In this document: positions 51,485-59,583 of the stretch, in pieces
How the letters are laid out: the number at the start of each line of letters is the position of its first letter
How positions within the stretch are numbered: the stretch's first letter is position 1
NCBI GenBank assembly: GCA_944321145.1
Contig: CALUKF010000007.1
Span: 1 to 64,000, forward strand
Origin: an uncultured Odoribacter sp.
GTDB taxonomy: Bacteria; Bacteroidota; Bacteroidia; Bacteroidales; Marinifilaceae
Direction of reading: 5' to 3'
Length of the DNA stretch: 64,000 bases
Notes under the pieces: generated by a model
Database searches by the model: none
What the model saw: only the letters and a program-made list of their open reading frames with translations
Told to the model about the DNA's origin: nothing
Translations under genes and position numbers: made by a program

Positions 51485-51896
51485 CTTTTTTCCTGTGAAA
51501 AATATCCCTCCTCCCGGCAATTATTTTTTATCCATCCGCATGCAGCCGCATGCACCGAGCCGGCGGTTGCCTGCAATGGGGGATAATCTTCGTGCCGGCA
51601 TGCCGGGATGCCCGTGTGCAGGGCTTGTGTTGCTCTATAGTTACTCCTTGGTTCACACATCCTTACCACTAAGTTCCCATATGCTTCCCATATCTGAGGA
51701 TATGGCAGGTATATGGGAACCTACGGGCAACCTTGTGGGAGACTACCAGCAACCATAGAGCAACCTGCCGGCAAATCATGTGATATAAATGAACAGCCGA
51801 CCCCCTCCGGGGCGCTTCCCCGGAAGCGGGGAAAGAGCCGGGCGGGGGAGGAGAAAAAAATCGGGGCGGGGATGCGGGGATTTGGCGGGGATTGCG
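51485..51896. other. divergent intergenic region with nested inverted repeats
   Basis: No protein gene is supported. It holds the upstream part of the locus B sigma promoter, the nested palindrome at 51629-51764, and a purine-rich G-stretch (about 51795-51895) marking the start of the GC-rich block. Confidence 0.5.
51629..51764. repeat. nested palindromic element
   Basis: The outer arms GTTGCTCTAT (51629-51638) and ATAGAGCAAC (51755-51764) are perfect inverted repeats. Inside are GTTCCCATAT/ATATGGGAAC (51673-51682/51711-51720) and CCATATC/GATATGG (51688-51694/51699-51705). The whole can fold as one branched hairpin. The left arm is followed by AGTTACTCCTTGGTTCACAC, which resembles the left arm of the palindrome at 13004, so both may belong to one dispersed family. 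Confidence 0.65.
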
Positions 51897-51904
51897 TATC
51901 TTTG
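51897..51904 (+). promoter_or_regulatory. -7 promoter element of the DUF4923 gene
   Basis: TATCTTTG is an exact -7 consensus, 28 nt before the ATG at 51933. It also shows that the longer open frame starting at 51789 is not the gene start. Confidence 0.6.
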
Positions 51905-51932
51905 GAGGGTGAAATTTAAAAAGGGATTTACG

Positions 51933-52544
51933 ATGAAAAGATGGATATTGATAGCGGCGGCGCTGGTGCTGGGCGCGACGGAAGGACAGGCGCAGAGCCT
52001 GAAGGATTTGCTGAACTCACAGGTGGTGAAGGACGTGGTGACGTCGGTGACGGGAGGACGGAAGCTGACGGCGGCGAACCTCACGGGGACGTGGCGGTAT
52101 GTGAACCCGGCGTTGCAGCTGAAGCACGACGGGGCGCTGATGAACGTGGCGGGGACGGCGGCTACGTCGGAGCTGGAAGGGAAGCTGAAGGATTTCCTCG
52201 CGCGGGCGGGGGTGCAGGAGGGGCTGTTCGGATATGTGTTTGCGGAGGACAGCACGTTCACGAGCGAGCTGAAGGGGATGAAGCTGAAGGGGACATACGA
52301 GGCGCACGAAGCGGAGGGGACGGTGACGCTGCGGTATAAGGTGGCGAAGTGGGACGCGCTGTCGCTGACGGCGGACGTGGTGCTGACGGGCGAGCGGCTG
52401 ACGCTGTTGTTCGAGGCGGACAAGCTGCTGGATTTCCTGGCAAAGGTGAGCTCCATCTCCGGCGGGACGGTGATGCAGGCGGTGAACAAGCTAGCGACGA
52501 CGTACGAAGGGCTGATGCTCGGATTTGATTTGGAAAAGGAATAA
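51933..52544 (+). CDS. DUF4923-family exported protein
   Basis: From the ATG at 51933 (MKRWILIAAALVLGATEGQAQ, a signal peptide) the product is 203 residues. The sequence SLKDLLNSQVVKDVVTSVTGGRKLTAANLTGTW and the later LFEADKLLDFLAKVSS and LATTYEGLMLGFDL match the DUF4923 family, lipocalin-like periplasmic or outer-membrane-associated proteins of unknown function common in Bacteroidales. Codons end mostly in G and the sequence is far more G-rich than the genes before 48 kb. The next gene follows 13 nt downstream. Confidence 0.85.
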   Translation: MKRWILIAAALVLGATEGQAQSLKDLLNSQVVKDVVTSVTGGRKLTAANLTGTWRYVNPALQLKHDGALMNVAGTAATSELEGKLKDFLARAGVQEGLFGYVFAEDSTFTSELKGMKLKGTYEAHEAEGTVTLRYKVAKWDALSLTADVVLTGERLTLLFEADKLLDFLAKVSSISGGTVMQAVNKLATTYEGLMLGFDLEKE

Positions 52545-52551
52545 AGGAGGG
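52544..52551 (+). promoter_or_regulatory. strong Shine-Dalgarno sequence
   Basis: AAAGGAGG ends about 6-7 nt before the ATG at 52558. Such a perfect anti-16S match is rare in this window, where most starts have A-rich leaders, and it fixes the start of the histidine phosphatase gene. Confidence 0.55.
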
Positions 52552-52557
52552 AGAGGC

Positions 52558-53079
52558 ATGGAACAGGTGAGGTTGTATCTGACAAGGCACGGGGAGACGC
52601 TGGAGAACCGGCGGCACGTCCTGCAGGGGCAGTTGCCGGGGACGCTGTCGGACACGGGGTTGCGGCAGGCGGAGGAGCTAGCGCAGCGGATGGAGGGGGT
52701 GGCGCTGGACGCGGTGGTGGCGAGCGACCTGGCACGGAGCGTGCGGACGGCGGAGGCGGTGGCACGGCGGAAAGGGCTGGCGGTGGACGTGACGCCGCTG
52801 CTGAGGGAGATGGACTGGGGGGTGTACACGGGGCAGGCGTTGGTGGACGTGGATTGGATGCACCTGCCGGAGAGCGTGGAGCAGGTGGAGGCGTTGTACC
52901 GGCGGGCAGGGGAGTTTCTGGCGTACATCAAGAAGAAATATGCCGGGCAGCGGGTGCTGGCAGTGGGGCACGGGGCGTTCAACCGGGCGGTGATGTGCCG
53001 CTACGAGGGGCGCGAGCCGTTTGACATGGTGGGGATGCCCATCATGGAGAATACGGCAGTGGCGGAACTGGTATATTGA
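52558..53079 (+). CDS. histidine phosphatase-family protein
   Basis: From the ATG at 52558 (MEQVRLYLTRHGETLENRR) the product is 173 residues, after an AAAGGAGG ribosome-binding site. The phosphoglycerate-mutase-like motifs are complete: LTRHGET (catalytic His), SDLARSVRTAE, LREMDWGVYTG and VGHGAFNRAVM (second His). It could be a GpmB/PhoE-like phosphatase or alpha-ribazole phosphatase; the dedicated cobC-like gene lies at 55965-56492, so a general phosphatase is favoured here. It starts 13 nt after the DUF4923 gene and shares its G-rich codon use. Confidence 0.87.
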   Translation: MEQVRLYLTRHGETLENRRHVLQGQLPGTLSDTGLRQAEELAQRMEGVALDAVVASDLARSVRTAEAVARRKGLAVDVTPLLREMDWGVYTGQALVDVDWMHLPESVEQVEALYRRAGEFLAYIKKKYAGQRVLAVGHGAFNRAVMCRYEGREPFDMVGMPIMENTAVAELVY

Positions 53080-53115
53080 CGGGAAGAAGGTATATAAACG
53101 AAATACGATAATGGC

Positions 53116-55962
53116 ATGATTGGGGGCATGACAACAACCGGAAGAGCAATGGGCGCAGGGCGCATGGGGGCATGCCTCCGGATGATGTGGAGAATTATCA
53201 GTTTGTCTTTCATTTTGTTATATTCAAATGTGGTTTGCCAAGGGGCGGAAGCTGCCCCTTGGTTTTCGTATGCCACGGAGGGAGACACGGTGCGGGTGAC
53301 GGGGACGGTGGTGGGGGAAGAACCGGGAGAGCGGCTGCCGGGGGCGTATGTGTATGTGGGCGAGGAGCGGCGGCTGGCGGCGAGCACGGACACGGCGGGG
53401 GTGTTCCGCCTTGCCTTGCCTGCGGCGAGGGAGGTGGTGCTGTCGGTGTCGTACGTGGGGTATGAGACGTTTTCGGGGCTGTTCCGCCTGGAGGAGGACA
53501 GGGATTTGGGGGAGATACGGCTGCGGTCGGTGACGCTGGACGAGGTGGTGGTGCGGGAGCGGATGCCGGTGACGGTGAGGCGGGGGGACACAACGGTGTA
53601 CAACGCAGGGGCGGTGAAGGTGGCTCCCGACGCCGACCTGGAGGCATTGGTGCGGAAATTCCCCGGGCTGGAGGTGGTGGACGGGCGAATCATGGCAAAC
53701 GGGAAGGAAGTGGTGAAGATATACATCGACGGGCAGGAGTATGCGCTGGGGAATCCGGCGGAAGTGCTGCGGAACCTGCCGGCGAAGCTGGTGGAGCGGA
53801 TGGCGGTGTATGACGAGATGAGCCGGATGGCGGAACTGGGGGGCTTCGACGACGGGACACGCTACCGGGTGCTGAATTTCGAGACGGTAGACCCGGAGCG
53901 GACGAAGGTGTTCGGCTCGGCAGCGGCGGGATATGGGATGGCCTTGCCGCCGGCGAGGACGTTCGAGGAGCACAATTACCAGGCGGGGGCACGGGGGAAT
54001 GTGTTTTCGCCCAAGCATAAATGGACGGCAAGCGGGATGCTGGGCAACCGGGGCATGAGCGGGACGCTGCCGGAAGCACGGCGTGCGCCGGAACGGGGAC
54101 GGGCACGGAACGGGACGGTGTTCGCGAACGTGTCGTCGTCGCTGAAGGAAGGGACGGACTTGACGGGAAGCTACAATTATTCGGGAGAGAACGGGTATTC
54201 GGCATCGCTGTCACGGGAGGAGTATTTCCCCACGGAGCAATACGACACACGGGTGTACGGGAGCGAGCAGCATGCTTGGCAGAAGGGCGCAAACCACCGG
54301 GCGTCGGTGGATGTGTCGGTGGACAAGGCTCCGGACGGGGGGCTGACGGTGTCGGGAACGGTGCAGCGGTCGCGCACGGAGGGGCGGAACCTGTCGTTCG
54401 GGGAGAACCTGGAGGACGGGGACACGGTGAACGTGTCGGCGGTGTCGGCAGAGAACCGGAGCCGCTCGACGAACGTGACGGGCAGCCTGATGTGGGTGAG
54501 GAATTTCGGGACGGACGGCAGGATGCTCTCGGTGAGCGGCGGGGGCGGGTATTCGCAGTCGGCAACGGACAGCCGGACGAACAGCCGGGAGCGGGCTGTG
54601 GACGAGGCGGGAGCGGTGTCGGACACGGCACGCCACCTGCTGAACCACAGCGGAAACAGGGGATGGGACTGGAACGTGGGGGTGGACTGGTCGGAGCCGC
54701 TGGCAGAGGCATGGCATTTGGACGTGCGCTACGGTTACCGGATGAACACCGACCGGAGGGAGCAGGAAAGCCGGGTGTTCCGTGACGAGGCATTCACCGT
54801 GGCAGCGGGGGTGGACACGGCACAGACGAATGACCTGCGGAACAGCTACCGCGTGCACAGCGGCGGGGCGAGCGTGAATTACATGTCGGGGCGGTGGATG
54901 TGCGTGGGCGGCATGGACATGAGCTACACACGGATGGACAACCGGTACCGGTATATCGGGCGGGGAGATTCGGTGATGGTGAGCCGGTATGTGGACGTGA
55001 TGCCGGCACTGCGGTTCAATTATTCGCTGGAAGACAAGGGAAGCCTGAGCCTGAATTATTCGGGCAGCTCGTCGTCGCCGAATGCGGCGCAACTGCAAGA
55101 CGTGCTGACGGTGGAGAGCCCGCTGTCGGTGACGCAGGGGAATCCGGAATTGCGGAAGTCGTTCCGGCATTCGGTGGACTTCTATGCCTTCCTGTTCAAC
55201 CCGGAGAACTACCGTTCGTGCAATGTGATGTGCATGGTTTCGCAGACGTTCCACACGATGGCGACGGACACGTGGGTGATGGAACGCGACACGGTGGTGA
55301 AGGGGTATGCGCTCTCGCGTGGGGCGCAGTTGCGCATGCCGGTGAACCTGGAGGGGGAATGGAGCTTCTCGGCAAGCGGAGGCTATGCCTTCCCATGGGA
55401 GAAGGCAAAGTTGCAATTCCACGTGAACGGAGGATACAGCTTCTCACGGACGCCGTCGGTGTATGACCATGTGCGGAACATGAGCCACGCACATACGGCG
55501 AATGCGTCGGTGCGGGTGTCGGCGAATATCTCTGAATACGTAGATTTCTCGGTAGCTTCGTCGTCGGGGGCGACGTTCTCACGCAACACGGAGACGGCAA
55601 ATGCCCGTTCGTTCAACGAGACGCTGGACGTGGATTTCCGTTGGGAGTGCGCCGAGGGGGCATTGCGGGGGTACTACTTGCAAGCTGCCTACAACGGGCA
55701 GTTCTACCTCACGTGGCAAGGAGGCACGCGGACTTCGCAACCGGAGCATCTGCTGAGTGCGACGGTGGGCAAGAAGTTCGGACGGGAGAACCGTTGGAAC
55801 GTCTCGTTGTCGTGCGAGGACATCCTGCAGAACCGGCGGACGATGAACTTCTCGTTGGGCGACCTCTCCTCCACTACTAGCTATTCAATGATGCCGTCCG
55901 CCTGCGTGATGGTAGGCATCAGTTACCGCTTCGACAACATCGGGCAGGGCGGAGAGGAGTAA
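53116..55962 (+). CDS. outer-membrane beta-barrel protein with carboxypeptidase-regulatory-like domain
   Basis: The 948-residue frame has several Met codons before the signal sequence MMWRIISLSFILLYSNVVCQGAEA; the true start may be 53164 or 53182. Next come a CarboxypepD_reg-like domain (VRVTGTVVGEEPGERLPGAYVYV, about 60-140) and a plug-like region (ADLEALVRKFPGLEVVDGRIMANG...), then a large barrel. This is the outer-membrane beta-barrel family related to TonB-dependent receptors; no SusD partner is near. The coding strand is extremely G-rich. It ends 2 nt before the convergent cobC-like gene. The ligand is unknown. Confidence 0.85.
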   Translation: MIGGMTTTGRAMGAGRMGACLRMMWRIISLSFILLYSNVVCQGAEAAPWFSYATEGDTVRVTGTVVGEEPGERLPGAYVYVGEERRLAASTDTAGVFRLALPAAREVVLSVSYVGYETFSGLFRLEEDRDLGEIRLRSVTLDEVVVRERMPVTVRRGDTTVYNAGAVKVAPDADLEALVRKFPGLEVVDGRIMANGKEVVKIYIDGQEYALGNPAEVLRNLPAKLVERMAVYDEMSRMAELGGFDDGTRYRVLNFETVDPERTKVFGSAAAGYGMALPPARTFEEHNYQAGARGNVFSPKHKWTASGMLGNRGMSGTLPEARRAPERGRARNGTVFANVSSSLKEGTDLTGSYNYSGENGYSASLSREEYFPTEQYDTRVYGSEQHAWQKGANHRASVDVSVDKAPDGGLTVSGTVQRSRTEGRNLSFGENLEDGDTVNVSAVSAENRSRSTNVTGSLMWVRNFGTDGRMLSVSGGGGYSQSATDSRTNSRERAVDEAGAVSDTARHLLNHSGNRGWDWNVGVDWSEPLAEAWHLDVRYGYRMNTDRREQESRVFRDEAFTVAAGVDTAQTNDLRNSYRVHSGGASVNYMSGRWMCVGGMDMSYTRMDNRYRYIGRGDSVMVSRYVDVMPALRFNYSLEDKGSLSLNYSGSSSSPNAAQLQDVLTVESPLSVTQGNPELRKSFRHSVDFYAFLFNPENYRSCNVMCMVSQTFHTMATDTWVMERDTVVKGYALSRGAQLRMPVNLEGEWSFSASGGYAFPWEKAKLQFHVNGGYSFSRTPSVYDHVRNMSHAHTANASVRVSANISEYVDFSVASSSGATFSRNTETANARSFNETLDVDFRWECAEGALRGYYLQAAYNGQFYLTWQGGTRTSQPEHLLSATVGKKFGRENRWNVSLSCEDILQNRRTMNFSLGDLSSTTSYSMMPSACVMVGISYRFDNIGQGGEE

Positions 55963-55964
55963 AG

Positions 55965-56492
55965 TCACAAGTCGAGGGTGAGCATGCCGCCGTAAGGAAA
56001 GTCGGCTGCAAAAGCCTCTTGGGGCGGGCAGATGCCGGCATAGATTTGGGCACAAGCGATGACGCCCCGGTGGGTGAAAGCGGCAACGCTCCGGGCGGGA
56101 AGGCGGCGCACTTCGTCAAGGAAGGCAGCGACACGGCGGCACTGCCCGTCAAAACTCTCGGCACCTCCGGCAGGGAGGTGAATCCAATCGTCGAACCAGT
56201 CTTGCAGGCGGGGGTCGGCAATCTTGTCCCAAGGCTGCATTTCCCAGTCGCCAAAGTTCATCTCCTTAAGGCGGGCATCGGGCAAGGCATCGGGATAGCC
56301 GCAAGCCGCAGCAAGCAGGCGGCAACGGGTGAGGGGGCTGGTGTAAACCGCATCGAAAACGGCACCGGCAAGACGCTCACGCACAAGGCGGGCTTCGTCG
56401 GGAAAGGTCGGGGCAAGGGGCACGTCCGTCCAGCCGTAGCACGTGCCGGAGGGCACATCGACCTTCGTGTGGCGGATGAGGGTTATCTTCAT
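55965..56492 (-). CDS. cobC: alpha-ribazole phosphatase-like histidine phosphatase
   Basis: From the ATG at 56492 (MKITLIRHTKVDVPSGTCYG) the product is 175 residues. The motifs RHTKVDVPSG, CYGWTDVPLA, YTSPLTRCRLLAAACG, EMNFGDWEM and FTHRGVI are typical of CobC, which dephosphorylates alpha-ribazole-5'-phosphate (or cobalamin phosphate) in the last steps of B12 synthesis. It overlaps cobS by 4 nt, is the last gene of the cobU-T-S-C operon, and converges on the beta-barrel gene with only a 2-nt gap. Confidence 0.9.
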   Translation of the reverse strand: MKITLIRHTKVDVPSGTCYGWTDVPLAPTFPDEARLVRERLAGAVFDAVYTSPLTRCRLLAAACGYPDALPDARLKEMNFGDWEMQPWDKIADPRLQDWFDDWIHLPAGGAESFDGQCRRVAAFLDEVRRLPARSVAAFTHRGVIACAQIYAGICPPQEAFAADFPYGGMLTLDL

Positions 56493-57229
56493 AGGTTGAA
56501 AGCAATGACAGTTCCTAAATAATACGCCTGTTCCGTGAGCAGCACGGCGGCACCGCAACAGTCGCCGGTGTAGCCGTTGATTTTGCGCTTGAAATAAAAA
56601 CGCAAGCCCAGGGAAACGAGCAACGCCGGCAACAAGCCCCAAAACGACGAAGCAAGAAAATAAAGGGCGACGGCACAACCTGCCGTGATGAGGTTGAAAC
56701 GGACGTAGTTCAGGCGATTGTAGAGCACCTTGGTTTTGCTCGTTTCCTCCGTGCGGGCATAGGGCAGGGAGTCAATCATGGCTGCGGTCATGAGCTTCGA
56801 GAGCACGTCGGCAGCCAGGATGGATGCCGCCCAAGAGCCGGGAGGAAGCGAGTAGAGCAGCGAGACGTAGAGCAGGAAGTAAGCAATCAGCCCGATGACG
56901 CCGTAGCTGCCGATGTGGGAATCCTTCATGATGCGGAGGCGGCTCTCGCGGTCGTGACCGCCGCCGAAACCGTCGAAGAAGTCTGCCAGCCCGTCCTCGT
57001 GGAGAGCTCCCGTCAGGAGCAGGCGGGCTGCTACTGCCAAGACGCAGGCAGGGAGAAGCGGCAGGACTTGCGCCGAGAGCCAAAGCACGCCCCACGTCAC
57101 CGCTCCGGTCAGGAAACCCACCATGCTCCAGCAGTGCAGGATGTCGCGATAGTAGCGTTTATCCACCTGCACCACCCGCCACAAGGGCAAGCGGGTGAAC
57201 ATCATCAAGGCTGCCAAGAGGGTACGCAT
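56489..57229 (-). CDS. cobS: adenosylcobinamide-GDP ribazoletransferase
   Basis: A 246-residue polytopic membrane protein. The CobS signature ALHEDGLADFFDGFGGGHDRESRL (first twenty residues of it about 80-100), followed by KDSHIGSYGVIGL, is complete. It joins adenosylcobinamide-GDP and alpha-ribazole (phosphate) to make cobalamin at the inner membrane. The order cobU-cobT-cobS-cobC with 4-nt gaps or overlaps indicates one operon. Length normal. Confidence 0.95.
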   Translation of the reverse strand: MRTLLAALMMFTRLPLWRVVQVDKRYYRDILHCWSMVGFLTGAVTWGVLWLSAQVLPLLPACVLAVAARLLLTGALHEDGLADFFDGFGGGHDRESRLRIMKDSHIGSYGVIGLIAYFLLYVSLLYSLPPGSWAASILAADVLSKLMTAAMIDSLPYARTEETSKTKVLYNRLNYVRFNLITAGCAVALYFLASSFWGLLPALLVSLGLRFYFKRKINGYTGDCCGAAVLLTEQAYYLGTVIAFNL

Positions 57230-57233
57230 GGGC

Positions 57234-58268
57234 TTAAAAATATTTGGTTACCTCGGCATCCCGGAAACTGTTCATCTCATTGATCATCCGAATGGCAGAG
57301 TCAATGATGGGGTAGGAACAGATGGCGCCGGTGCCTTCGCCGAGCCGCAAGCCCAAGCAGAGCAAGGGACGGGCATGCAGGTAATCCAACAGGAGCTTAT
57401 GCCCCGATTCGTCGCCTTGGTGCCCGAAGATGCAGTATTCAAGCATTTCAGGATAAAGGCGTGACGCAGCAAGGACGCAGGCTGTCATGATGAATCCGTC
57501 GACGATGATGGGGATGTGGCATTCCGCAGCCCGAAGCATGCCGCCGACTGCCGCCACCATCTCATAACCCCCGAACCACCGCATGATGTCGGCAGGGCTG
57601 TGGTCGCCCGTGTACTTCTCCATCGCCTGGCGGAGCACCTCGTATTTGTGGGCAATGCCTTTGGCATCCCAACCGCTGCCTGCCCCTACGCATTCCTTGA
57701 GGGGGATGCCCGTGAAGAACGCCATCCAGAGGGAGGAGGCGGAAGTGTTCGCCATGCCCAATTCGCCGAAACTGACGATGTTGGTGCCTTCGCTGCGCAC
57801 AAGGTCGACGATTTCCGCACCGATGCGGAGGGCGGTCTCGTATTCTTCGGGTGTCATGGCAGGCTCGTAGAGGTAGTTGCGCGTGCTTTTCCGTATCTTG
57901 CGCTGAATCAGACCGGGCAGGTCGCCGAAATCGGCATTCACGCCGACATCCACAATCTTCACGCCGAAATGGTGTTGGCGGGCAAACATATTGACACCGC
58001 CCCCGCCACGGGTGAAGTTGTATGTCTGCTGGGCAGTGACTTCCGGAGCAGAAAAGCTGACGCCTTCCACGACGATGCCGTGGTCAGCGGCAAAGACGAT
58101 GTTCTGCGGATGCTCCAAACGGGGCGAGAGGGTTTGCTGTATGGTGCCGATTTGCACGGCGAGTTCCTCCAACCTGCCCAAAGAACCTTTGGGCTTGGCG
58201 AGGTTATCGATTTTGTCCTGCAAGGCAGGAACAATGGATTTATCGGGTGCTGTAATGTGAAAAACCAT
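57234..58268 (-). CDS. cobT: nicotinate-nucleotide-dimethylbenzimidazole phosphoribosyltransferase
   Basis: A 344-residue cytosolic enzyme. The features [38 protein letters not shown]-like [11 protein letters not shown], and [14 protein letters not shown] (with the catalytic glutamate) are characteristic of CobT. It activates the lower ligand base by transferring phosphoribose from NaMN. It lies 8 nt after cobU and 4 nt before cobS. Together with the other genes it allows lower-ligand attachment or remodelling of salvaged corrinoids. Confidence 0.95.
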   Translation of the reverse strand: MVFHITAPDKSIVPALQDKIDNLAKPKGSLGRLEELAVQIGTIQQTLSPRLEHPQNIVFAADHGIVVEGVSFSAPEVTAQQTYNFTRGGGGVNMFARQHHFGVKIVDVGVNADFGDLPGLIQRKIRKSTRNYLYEPAMTPEEYETALRIGAEIVDLVRSEGTNIVSFGELGMANTSASSLWMAFFTGIPLKECVGAGSGWDAKGIAHKYEVLRQAMEKYTGDHSPADIMRWFGGYEMVAAVGGMLRAAECHIPIIVDGFIMTACVLAASRLYPEMLEYCIFGHQGDESGHKLLLDYLHARPLLCLGLRLGEGTGAICSYPIIDSAIRMINEMNSFRDAEVTKYF

Positions 58269-58276
58269 GATAAGTA

Positions 58277-58825
58277 TTATTTGTTAAAGTTGATATCTGT
58301 TTGCGGCAAAACGCCCTTGACGGCAAGCGGACAACCGGACACCATGAATACGACCCGGTCGGCTTTGGCAGCAATGTATTGGTTGATGCCCCCTTGCAAG
58401 TCGGCGAAACGCCGTTGGGTGAGGTGTTCAGAGGTGCCGCCCATGCCGATCTCGTTGGTCACAAAGATGTAGGTGGCATCGTGGGACGTGAACCGGTCGA
58501 ACTCAGCCTGCAACTGCTGCAAGGAAAGCTCCACATCCGATGCGTTGTCAAAGAAGAAGTTGGTCGCCCAAAGCGTCACGCAATCCACAACAACGACGCG
58601 CCCCGTAAGGTCGTGGCGGCTGATTTCCTTCTCCTCCTCAAGGTTCGTCCATCGGCTGCCCCGCTGGGCTTTGTGCCGCTCAATGCGGAGGCGGTACTCG
58701 TCGTCCCACACCCTCGACGTGGCAAGGTAAACGGGATTTTCCGCCCGCTGCAACGCAAGACGCTGGGCATAATCGCTTTTTCCTGACCGTTGCCCCCCGG
58801 TGACCAATATGATTTCTCTCTCCAT
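58277..58825 (-). CDS. cobU: adenosylcobinamide kinase / adenosylcobinamide-phosphate guanylyltransferase
   Basis: From the ATG at 58825 ([20 protein letters not shown]) the product is 182 residues, the normal size. The P-loop GGQRSGKS, the guanylylated-histidine segment [13 protein letters not shown] and the VTNEIGMGG loop mark CobU, which phosphorylates adenosylcobinamide and adds GMP. It is the first gene of the cobUTSC operon; a near-consensus -7 box lies at 58847-58854. I see no riboswitch in front of it; the riboswitch at 59381 faces the other way. Confidence 0.94.
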   Translation of the reverse strand: MEREIILVTGGQRSGKSDYAQRLALQRAENPVYLATSRVWDDEYRLRIERHKAQRGSRWTNLEEEKEISRHDLTGRVVVVDCVTLWATNFFFDNASDVELSLQQLQAEFDRFTSHDATYIFVTNEIGMGGTSEHLTQRRFADLQGGINQYIAAKADRVVFMVSGCPLAVKGVLPQTDINFNK

Positions 58826-58846
58826 AGGCTGAAAAATTTGACCGCG

Positions 58847-58854
58847 TAAAGATA
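58847..58854 (-). promoter_or_regulatory. -7-like promoter element of cobUTSC
   Basis: On the minus strand this reads TATCTTTA, one mismatch from TAnnTTTG, 21 nt before the cobU ATG. Confidence 0.4.
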
Positions 58855-59277
58855 GGGAATTTTGGAGAAAAACGGATGAAGGAAACGAGCGATTTTCCTT
58901 GCAGGAAACGCCGACCGCAGCCGGCTCCCTGTGGATCAACCGCAACAGCATCTACCACATGAACCTGACACTGATTCACAAAGAAACAAAGACACAGAGC
59001 AAGGCAGGAGAAGAAAAACACTCGTGGTTCCCATCATCCCCCCGGACAAATAAAAGGAGCTTGTGTCGGCAGGTTGGCAACCTTTCACAGGCAGGGAATC
59101 CCTATCCCCTCCCTACCTCCTCCCTACCCTTTCTCCACACCTTTACCGCTGCTGCCGGGCAGCTGTTGCGCTCCCCATCGCAACAGCAACCTCACACCCT
59201 CGAAACAGCAGCGAAACAGCTCCGGACAAAAGCAGGGCTGGAAGCTTCCCTTTTCAGCCGCCGCCTTGCTCCGCAGA
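58855..59277. other. divergent cob/btu intergenic region
   Basis: No protein gene is supported. It contains a hairpin with a perfect 9-bp stem, GCTGTTGCG/CGCAACAGC (59162-59170/59179-59187), and a C/T-rich stretch around 59105-59150. Beyond it lie the repeats and promoter of btuFCD. Confidence 0.5.
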
Positions 59278-59359
59278 TTCCTCCCGATTTTGTCAAAAAC
59301 AAGTCCTGTTTTCCTCCCGATTTTATCATTTTTACCTACATTATTCCTCCCGATTTTAT
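59278..59359 (+). repeat. three tandem copies of TTCCTCCCGATTTTATCA before the btu promoter
   Basis: The 18-bp motif TTCCTCCCGATTTT(A/G)TCA occurs at 59278, 59311 and 59342, i.e. at 33- and 31-bp intervals. The last copy abuts the -33 region of the promoter with its -7 box at 59368-59375. The arrangement is the same as the TTTATGGCAG array before the gene at 27118, with a different motif. Confidence 0.75.
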
Positions 59360-59367
59360 CAAATTGT

Positions 59368-59375
59368 CGTATCTT
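59368..59375 (+). promoter_or_regulatory. -7 promoter element of the btuFCD transcript
   Basis: TATCTTTG is an exact -7 consensus placed just before the cobalamin riboswitch, as expected for a transcript that begins with the aptamer. A good -33 TTG is absent; the third tandem repeat occupies that place. Confidence 0.65.
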
Positions 59376-59380
59376 TGCCC

Positions 59381-59542
59381 TCCGAATCGGTATCGCCTTC
59401 GGGCGAGCAAGGGAATCCGGTGGGAATCCGGAGCTGTCCCCGCAGCTGTAAAGCCATGACCGCCCGCAGGGGCGGGTCTTTCCAAACAACCCACTGATGT
59501 GTTTTCGGGAAGGGGGAAAGGCGGCAAGCCAGAAAACCTGCC
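59381..59542 (+). promoter_or_regulatory. cobalamin riboswitch
   Basis: The conserved aptamer pieces appear in order: AAGGGAATCCGGTG, GGAATCCGGAGCTGTCCCCG, CAGCTGTAA, then an internal GC-rich hairpin (CCGCCCGCAGGGGCGGG), the B12-box-like CCCACTGATGTG, and GGCAAGCCAGAAAACCTGCCG at the 3' end. It lies 41 nt before the substrate-binding protein gene of the B12 transporter. When adenosylcobalamin or methylcobalamin binds, expression of btuFCD should fall, probably by hiding the translation start, as no clear terminator follows. Confidence 0.92.
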
Positions 59543-59583
59543 GAGAAAATGAATGGATAAAGTAACTTTCGGAGGAAAAGAAA

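Noticed and set aside
51789-51932. N-terminal extension of the DUF4923 protein
   Set aside because: It would put the -7 promoter box (51897-51904) and a Gly/Arg-rich stretch before the clear signal peptide.
52558-53079. second cobC
   Set aside because: It is a histidine phosphatase, but it sits with a DUF4923 gene, outside the cob operon, and a better cobC lies at 55965-56492.
54211-55422. 403-codon minus-strand frame
   Set aside because: His/Arg/Pro-rich shadow of the G-rich beta-barrel gene, a typical artefact of high GC.
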